Source: Candidatus Zixiibacteriota bacterium (GTDB lineage Bacteria; Zixibacteria; MSB-5A5; GN15; FEB-12). From it: a DNA stretch of 11,127 nucleotides. The notes below the pieces were generated by a model, which was given only the letters and a program-made list of their open reading frames with translations, did no database searches and was not told the DNA's origin. This document shows, piece by piece, positions 6,029 to 11,127 of the stretch (position 1 is the first letter of the stretch; every line of letters starts with the position of its first letter). The stretch is from the NCBI GenBank assembly GCA_030619345.1, contig JAUXBO010000046.1:1-11127 (forward strand). The letters run 5' to 3'. A program made the translations under genes and the position numbers.

Positions 6029-8242
6029 ATGTCACTTCGTATTAACCACAACATTGCGGCTCTTAACGCCCACAGAAATCTGCAGAACACAAACGAGGCT
6101 CTTCAGAAATCTATGCAGCGTCTGTCATCTGGTTTCCGTATCAACCGCGGCGCCGATGATCCAGCCGGCCTTGTTATTTCCGAACAGTTCCGGGCTCAGA
6201 TTGCCGGTCTCAACCGTGCCATCGGTAACTCGGAAGGTTCCATCAGCATGATTCAGACTGCTGAAGGTGCTCTCACAGAAATCAACTCGCTGTTGGTTTC
6301 CATGAGAGAACTGGCCATTCATGCGGCCAACGAAGGCTTCAATGATGCCGACCAGCTCGCTGCCGACCAGGCGGAAATTCAGAATGCGGTCAAGACCATT
6401 GATCGTATTGCTGCCAACACCCAGTTTGGTACCAAGAAGCTTCTTGATGGCTCCAAAGAAAATGTGGCCACCATCACAACTCAGGATGCTACCGCCATGG
6501 CCAGCGTCATCAGTTCCGGTCTCAGCACAGGCACTCATTATCTGCATTCTGTTAAGACTGCCGATGCGAGCGCCACGCTGAATACCAGCAACCTCGGTAT
6601 TTCTTTGGCCAACACTGATGGCGATCCTTACAATCTGTCTGAAGGTGTTCATCAGGTTGATGTCGTGCAGTCATCCGACGTAGCCACTAAGGCTTCCGGA
6701 AATGTCGGCGTCACTGACGCTTGGGGTAACGGCCTTGAAATCGCCGCTCTCGCCGCCACGGCGACCCTGAAGTCGGCTGTCGCTTTCAGCTCCGGTAACG
6801 TCGGAAACGCTGGATCGTACAACTTCTTTGTCCGCTATCAGGATCAGGAATCCAACAGTGGCAACCCGTCTGCTTTGCAGACCCTCACCGTTGCAATGAC
6901 TGCCGGCACCACCGGTGCCGAAGTCACCACCCTGTTGAACAACGCCATTGCCGCCAACTCCGAACTGGCCGGTAAAATCCAGGCTGTTGCTTCTATCCAG
7001 GCTGGTCACGCTACCGCCAGTTCGGTATGGTACAACTTTGAGACCGTCAGCGATGGCGCTCAGTTCTCCATGAAGACTGATGCTTCCAGTACGTCGGCTA
7101 CTTTTGTCAACGCGCTTAGCTTTGCTGATGCCTCAGACCGTGGCGCTTCGCTGGGCACGCTCAGCTTCACTACCAATACCGATCAGCAGAACCTTTTGGC
7201 CAATGAGACGGTCACTGTAGCCAACGCCGTTTACGCGGATATGGATACTCTGGTTGCCGCCGTCAATACTGGTATCGCCGGCGCTACCTATGCCAGTTCT
7301 GCCAGTGATATAACCGCCTCCAAGGTGGACGCCAATCATTTCCAGGTTACGACCGTTGACGAAGGTTCAACCTACTACCTGCAGGTCAACCAGACTGCTG
7401 GTGTGACTTCAGATCTGAGCCGCGCGCTTGGCATAACTGTTGACGCTCAGGCCAACGCCGGTATCGATGCTCTGATCAACTTTGACGGCTACTCCAATGC
7501 TATCAACGATGTCAAGAAATCTGCTACCGGCACCTTTACCCTTAAGACCGGTGCGGATTCCGACCCGGCCAACCAGGGTACGATGGCAATCATCACCGCC
7601 ATGGCCAAGTCCGCTGTCAATGGTACCGGCGTGCTGGCTGGCAACGTGCTGGCTTCTATTACGGCCACTAAGTTCAATGTCCAGCTCGACGGCGGAACCA
7701 AGACTGCCGCTACGGCCGGACAGGATGTCACCGTATTCAACGCCGATCGCTCCGAGTCGATCACTGTTCGTTACGGTCTGACCTCTACCGGTGGTAACAC
7801 TACCATCAGCAACACCGATCAGTCGCTGGTCTTCCAGATTGGCGCCAACGTTGGTCAGACTGCGAAGATATCGCTGCGCAATATCGCTGCCTCTTCACTG
7901 GGTAAGAATATTGTTGGCAATATGTTCAGCGATCTGTCCAAGATCGATGTGACCACCGTTCAGGGTTCTCAGGATGCGCAGTCGATCATCGACGCCGCCA
8001 TCAATGAAGTATCCACGACACGTGGTTCGCTCGGTAGTTTCCAGAAGAATACTCTGGAATCCAACTTGAGAAACTTGCGGATCGCCGCTCAGAACCTTAC
8101 GGCTGCTGAGTCCCAGATTCGTGACACTGATATGGCTAAAGAAATGTCAGAATTCACCAAGAACCAGATCCTCGTTCAGGCTGGTACTTCGATTCTGGCT
8201 CAGGCTAACCAGACCCCGCAGATGGTCTTACAGCTGTTCTAA
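6029..8242 (+). CDS. fliC: Flagellin (filament subunit)
   Basis: Flagellin is exported unfolded through the flagellar type III system and polymerises into the filament. The 737-residue product begins with the classic end MSLRINHNIAALNAHRNL and LSSGFRINRGADDPAGLVIS, and continues through the D1 helices to about residue 148, including MRELAIHAAN from residue 92. The conserved C-terminal D1/D0 part starts near residue 625 (FSDLSKIDV at 633) and holds TTRGSLGSFQKNTLESNLRN, TAAESQIRDTDMAKEM and the final LAQANQTPQMVLQLF. Between these lies about 475 residues of Ala/Thr/Ser/Asn-rich variable D2/D3 sequence, with stretches like flagellin-IN domains. Typical flagellins have 270-550 residues, so this one is long. 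I saw no cysteine. The many exposed Ser/Thr are plausible targets for the upstream glycosyltransferase (inference). Codons look strongly biased (GCC, AAC, CTG, ACC), as expected for high expression. It has its own promoter candidate and CsrA-type leader. Confidence 0.98.
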   Translation: MSLRINHNIAALNAHRNLQNTNEALQKSMQRLSSGFRINRGADDPAGLVISEQFRAQIAGLNRAIGNSEGSISMIQTAEGALTEINSLLVSMRELAIHAANEGFNDADQLAADQAEIQNAVKTIDRIAANTQFGTKKLLDGSKENVATITTQDATAMASVISSGLSTGTHYLHSVKTADASATLNTSNLGISLANTDGDPYNLSEGVHQVDVVQSSDVATKASGNVGVTDAWGNGLEIAALAATATLKSAVAFSSGNVGNAGSYNFFVRYQDQESNSGNPSALQTLTVAMTAGTTGAEVTTLLNNAIAANSELAGKIQAVASIQAGHATASSVWYNFETVSDGAQFSMKTDASSTSATFVNALSFADASDRGASLGTLSFTTNTDQQNLLANETVTVANAVYADMDTLVAAVNTGIAGATYASSASDITASKVDANHFQVTTVDEGSTYYLQVNQTAGVTSDLSRALGITVDAQANAGIDALINFDGYSNAINDVKKSATGTFTLKTGADSDPANQGTMAIITAMAKSAVNGTGVLAGNVLASITATKFNVQLDGGTKTAATAGQDVTVFNADRSESITVRYGLTSTGGNTTISNTDQSLVFQIGANVGQTAKISLRNIAASSLGKNIVGNMFSDLSKIDVTTVQGSQDAQSIIDAAINEVSTTRGSLGSFQKNTLESNLRNLRIAAQNLTAAESQIRDTDMAKEMSEFTKNQILVQAGTSILAQANQTPQMVLQLF

Positions 8243-8256
8243 AGCCGATAGGTTTG

Positions 8257-8286
8257 GTTTGGGGGGAGGTTATCCTCCCCTCAAAC
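8257..8286 (+). terminator. Strong GC-rich hairpin between fliC and fliD, lacking a U-tract
   Basis: A 13-bp stem with one G-U pair and a TTAT loop runs from 8257 to 8286; its core is GGGGAGG (8263-8269) pairing with CCTCCCC (8274-8280), flanked by GTTTG and CAAAC. It starts 14 bases after the flagellin stop. Neither side has a T-run, so it does not fit a standard intrinsic terminator in either direction. It may stabilise the 3' end of the abundant flagellin mRNA, or partly attenuate read-through into fliD so that far less cap protein than flagellin is made. The structure is clear; the role is inferred. Confidence 0.6.
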
Positions 8287-8333
8287 AACTAAACAAGGAA
8301 AGACATTGATGTCGAAGGATACAGAGGAGTATA

Positions 8334-10670
8334 ATGGTAGGCTTTAATTCCATATCAGGTTTGAACTCCGGGCTTGATACTCCCGGAATCATCGACGCCA
8401 TAATGGCGCTTGAGCGTCGTAACACTGTTTTCCTCGAAATACAGCAGGTAGAAAAACAGTCAACCATCACAGCCCTGCAATCTCTGCAGGCAAAATTCTT
8501 TGCACTCAACAGTCAACTTGGGCAACTCAAGCGCGCCTCTACCTTTGAAAAGGGAATGGTGCAATCTTCAGATGGAGCGGTTCTGTCAGCTAGTGCTAAC
8601 GGGCGTGTTCCCACCGGAACCTATGATCTCCAAGTGATACAACTGGCGAGAAATCACCAGATTGCCAGCCAGGGATTTGCATCGGTCGATGAGAGCACAT
8701 TCGGAACCGGCGATATTAGTATCACGGTGGGTAACGGATCAGAACAGGTCATCACGGTCGAGTCCGACAATAACAATCTCCAGGGGATCAAGAACGCCAT
8801 CAATGACGCCCGTATCGGCGTCACGGCGACAATTGTCAACGATGGATCATCGTCCGATCCATATCGTCTTATTTTGACCGGTGACAGCACCGGCGCCGAA
8901 AACAAGATTGTGATAAACTCGAATCTGACCGGGGGAAACAACCTCAATTACAATACGGCTACCTTTGGGAGTCCCGAATCAGTCGTAATGGACTCCGGGT
9001 CAACTTCGCAAATCTCCTTAGGTGCCAGCGCAGCTTTTTCTGGTAACGAAAATAAAATATACACTTTCACGGTCGAGGGAAATGGGTCTCAGACAATTGG
9101 CTCCGACACAATTACAATAAAATGGTCTGATGGCGTCAATCCGGAACAATCGATAGTTGTTACTCAAGCCGACACTGAAGTCGAGCTTGTCGGTGCCGGG
9201 GCTGATGGCCTCAAGCTCTCTTTTGCCGCCGGTACTCTCACGGCTGGTGACACTTTCCAGATTGCCACTTTCGCGCCACTTCTGCAAAGTGCTTCCGACG
9301 CCAAACTCGCTATTGGTTCGACTGGTGGCAGTGGATCGCCGATTACAGTTACCTCGGCAACGAACACTTTTAACGACGTCATTGGTGGCGTAACCCTTAC
9401 CGCCAATGGGCTCAGTGAAACAGGTTCCAGTGTTAGAGTCAGCACTGATCTTGATGTTGCTTCAATCAAATCAAGGATCCAGGGGTTTCTTCACGCCTTC
9501 AACGAAATAAATGAGTACATAGACAAACAAAACACCTATACGGAAGACTCCGATTCCACGCCTCCGCTTTTTGGAGATTTTACGGTTTGGAATCTACAGA
9601 ATTCGCTAAGAAGAACTCTGAGTTCAGCGGTCAAAGGGCTCGACTCGAAGTACAACCAATTGGCAACACTTGGAATCAGGACAAACGCCGAGGGCAACCT
9701 GGAGATCAAAAACAGCTCACGGCTCGAAACGGCTCTTCGCGAAAATCTCGATGACGTCATCAAAATGTTCACCGATGCCGGTAATTCCAGTAATGCGCAG
9801 ATAGAATTTATATCCGCGACATCTCAGACCGTGGCTGGACAGAGTTACGATATCAATATTACCCAAGCACCTACTCACGGTGGTTACCGGGGGGCCGGTA
9901 TGACCGATCCGGCAACGGCCTCAATAACTCTGGATGCTACCAACAATAGGTTGAAGTTGAAAATTGATGCGATTGTTTCTGATGAGATCGCTCTGGATCA
10001 GAAGGAATACACTACTTATGCTGAACTGGTTTTAGAATTACAAAACAAGATAGATAACGATGACAAGATAGGCTCCCTTGGTGTCGAAGTGAAATGGGTG
10101 GATACCGGTTCGGGCAGCGGATACCTCGAATTTGTGAGCCCCAATTATGGAGAGACCTCCAAGATTGAGTTGATTAGTTCTATTCCCAATACGGCTTACT
10201 CGGTACTTGGGTTGGCCACCGGAAATCAGATCAAAGGCAAAAACGTAGCCGGAACTATAAACGGCGAAGCAGCCACCGGCAATGGGGTGCTGCTGACTGG
10301 CGACGACGACAACAAGACAACCGCCGGGCTCCGACTGAAAGTTCTGATCGATGAGGCGAGCGTGGGGGATGGCGCCGAAGGTACGATCTACGTCACCAAG
10401 GGCGTTGCCTCCCAACTCAACGATCTGGTCAAAAGCTACACTGCTTCCAAAGATGGTATCCTCGACCGACGAATCTCCAGTTTTCAGGCCCAAATCGACT
10501 ACCTGGCCACGCGCGTTGAACAAAATGATAAGTACCTCAGTTTACGGAGAGATTCACTCACCAAGCAATATTATGAGATGGAACTCGCTCTCGGAAGATT
10601 GAATAGTCAAAGTTCATTTCTAACCTCACAGTTAGACAACATGAACATAAATTGGAAATGGAACCAGTAG
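8334..10670 (+). CDS. fliD: Flagellar filament cap protein FliD (HAP2)
   Basis: FliD forms the cap at the filament tip and guides insertion of flagellin. The 778-residue product starts with the FliD_N signature (SISGLNSGLDTPGIIDAIMALE, then QSLQAKFFALNSQLGQLK and GTYDLQVIQLARNHQIAS, residues 1-115). A flagellin-IN type domain follows (about 122-195, GDISITVG to GAENKIVI). FliD_C begins near 370 with FLHAFNEINEYID, LRRTLSSAV, LATLGIRTNAEGNLEI and VIKMFTD (to about 485). A large insert (about 490-675) carries a second IN-like domain and VAGTINGEAATGNGVLLTG at 638. The end (about 680-770) is a predicted helical, coiled-coil part (KDGILDRRISSFQAQIDYL, then MELALGRLNSQSSFLTSQL). It is longer than the common 450-680 residues, matching the oversized flagellin. 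GAGGAG at 8324-8329 lies four bases before ATG 8334 and sets the start. Confidence 0.95.
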   Translation: MVGFNSISGLNSGLDTPGIIDAIMALERRNTVFLEIQQVEKQSTITALQSLQAKFFALNSQLGQLKRASTFEKGMVQSSDGAVLSASANGRVPTGTYDLQVIQLARNHQIASQGFASVDESTFGTGDISITVGNGSEQVITVESDNNNLQGIKNAINDARIGVTATIVNDGSSSDPYRLILTGDSTGAENKIVINSNLTGGNNLNYNTATFGSPESVVMDSGSTSQISLGASAAFSGNENKIYTFTVEGNGSQTIGSDTITIKWSDGVNPEQSIVVTQADTEVELVGAGADGLKLSFAAGTLTAGDTFQIATFAPLLQSASDAKLAIGSTGGSGSPITVTSATNTFNDVIGGVTLTANGLSETGSSVRVSTDLDVASIKSRIQGFLHAFNEINEYIDKQNTYTEDSDSTPPLFGDFTVWNLQNSLRRTLSSAVKGLDSKYNQLATLGIRTNAEGNLEIKNSSRLETALRENLDDVIKMFTDAGNSSNAQIEFISATSQTVAGQSYDINITQAPTHGGYRGAGMTDPATASITLDATNNRLKLKIDAIVSDEIALDQKEYTTYAELVLELQNKIDNDDKIGSLGVEVKWVDTGSGSGYLEFVSPNYGETSKIELISSIPNTAYSVLGLATGNQIKGKNVAGTINGEAATGNGVLLTGDDDNKTTAGLRLKVLIDEASVGDGAEGTIYVTKGVASQLNDLVKSYTASKDGILDRRISSFQAQIDYLATRVEQNDKYLSLRRDSLTKQYYEMELALGRLNSQSSFLTSQLDNMNINWKWNQ

Positions 10671-10702
10671 TAACAAATAAATAGGAACTTGAAGGGGATA
10701 AC

Positions 10703-11127
10703 ATGGATGCTAATCTGGACACCTACCGAACTATCGATACTCACGGTAAATCTCAAATTGATCTGATTCTGAAAGTATACGACGGTGCCCTCAACGAATA
10801 TCGCATCTGTCGTGAAGCTATTGATAAGGGAGAGAATCACTATTTGCGGCCTCATTTGGAAAAAGCGGCCAAGTTCATGGTTCATCTTTACGCGACTCTG
10901 GACCCGGAAAAGGGCGGGGAAGTGGCGGCTAATCTGGGCCATTTGTATGCCTATGTTCTGGGACTAACCGATCAAGTAGCGGCGACCAAAGAAATTGCAA
11001 TAATTGACGATATTATAAGCATACTGGACAACCTTAGAGAAGGCTGGGCCGGTTTGAAACAACAAGAGGCGAGCTTGGATACTGGCAATCCTGAACGGAA
11101 AGCCACGTCCGACACGCCAGAATTTGC
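10703..11127 (+). CDS. fliS: Flagellar export chaperone FliS, 5' part
   Basis: FliS binds the C-terminal disordered end of flagellin in the cytoplasm, stops premature polymerisation and delivers it to the export gate. The frame from ATG 10703 stays open to the window edge, giving 141 residues without a stop. AAGGGG at 10692-10697, five bases upstream, supports the start. Family marks are the N-terminal YRTIDTHGKSQIDLILKVYDGAL, the helix LRPHLEKAAKFMVHLYATLD, then GGEVAANLGHLYAYVLGL and, near the end of the fold, LDNLREGWAGL. FliS proteins are usually 120-140 residues; here a polar tail after about residue 120 (QQEASLDTGNPERKATSDT) looks disordered and runs past the edge. The gene follows fliD by 32 bases with no terminator, the usual fliD-fliS operon order. 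FliS can also contact FliW in some bacteria, but nothing here shows that directly. Confidence 0.92.
   Translation, partial: MDANLDTYRTIDTHGKSQIDLILKVYDGALNEYRICREAIDKGENHYLRPHLEKAAKFMVHLYATLDPEKGGEVAANLGHLYAYVLGLTDQVAATKEIAIIDDIISILDNLREGWAGLKQQEASLDTGNPERKATSDTPEF

Noticed and set aside
8225..8251. GCCGATAG just after the flagellin stop (8244-8251) as a sigma-28 promoter for fliD
   Set aside because: The -10 looks good but no TAAA-like -35 lies 15 bases upstream, and transcription would start inside the strong hairpin.

Overview
This window is a compact late-flagellar cluster with every gene on the plus strand: flgL (3' part) - fliW - giant TPR/glycosyltransferase gene - fliC (flagellin) - fliD - fliS (5' part). 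The organism is a motile bacterium of roughly 50% GC. FliW marks a lineage that controls flagellin translation through a FliW/CsrA partner switch (known from Firmicutes, spirochaetes, epsilonproteobacteria and several candidate phyla). The phylum cannot be fixed from the sequence; a Gram-negative candidate phylum is a guess only.

Layout. Bases 2-766 encode the C-terminal part of the hook-filament junction protein FlgL. Twenty bases later comes fliW (787-1275), the flagellin-binding antagonist of CsrA. No csrA follows it, although fliW and csrA are often adjacent. Instead, after a 67-base spacer holding two small GGA-bearing hairpins, there is a 1467-residue protein (1343-5746) made of TPR repeats and two GT2 glycosyltransferase domains. 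The two domains lie in a tandem duplication with a register of 587 residues. Its position directly before flagellin suggests a flagellin-modifying enzyme.

The 282-base gap 5747-6028 holds a good sigma-28 promoter candidate (5807-5833) and a long leader. The leader ends in two consecutive hairpins, each showing AAGGA in a six-base loop; the second loop is the flagellin Shine-Dalgarno sequence itself. This is the architecture expected of a two-site CsrA target, as in Bacillus hag. Flagellin (6029-8242) is large at 737 residues, with conserved ends and a long variable middle. A 13-bp hairpin without a U-tract separates it from fliD (8334-10670, filament cap), and fliS (10703 to the window end, flagellin export chaperone) follows closely.

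How the parts fit. FlgL forms the junction on which the filament is built, FliC polymerises beneath the FliD cap, and FliS escorts FliC to the export gate. FliW would sense cytoplasmic flagellin and release it from CsrA repression at the leader hairpins. The main idea worth testing is that CsrA/FliW controls both flagellin and the adjacent duplicated glycosyltransferase, coupling flagellin supply to its modification.
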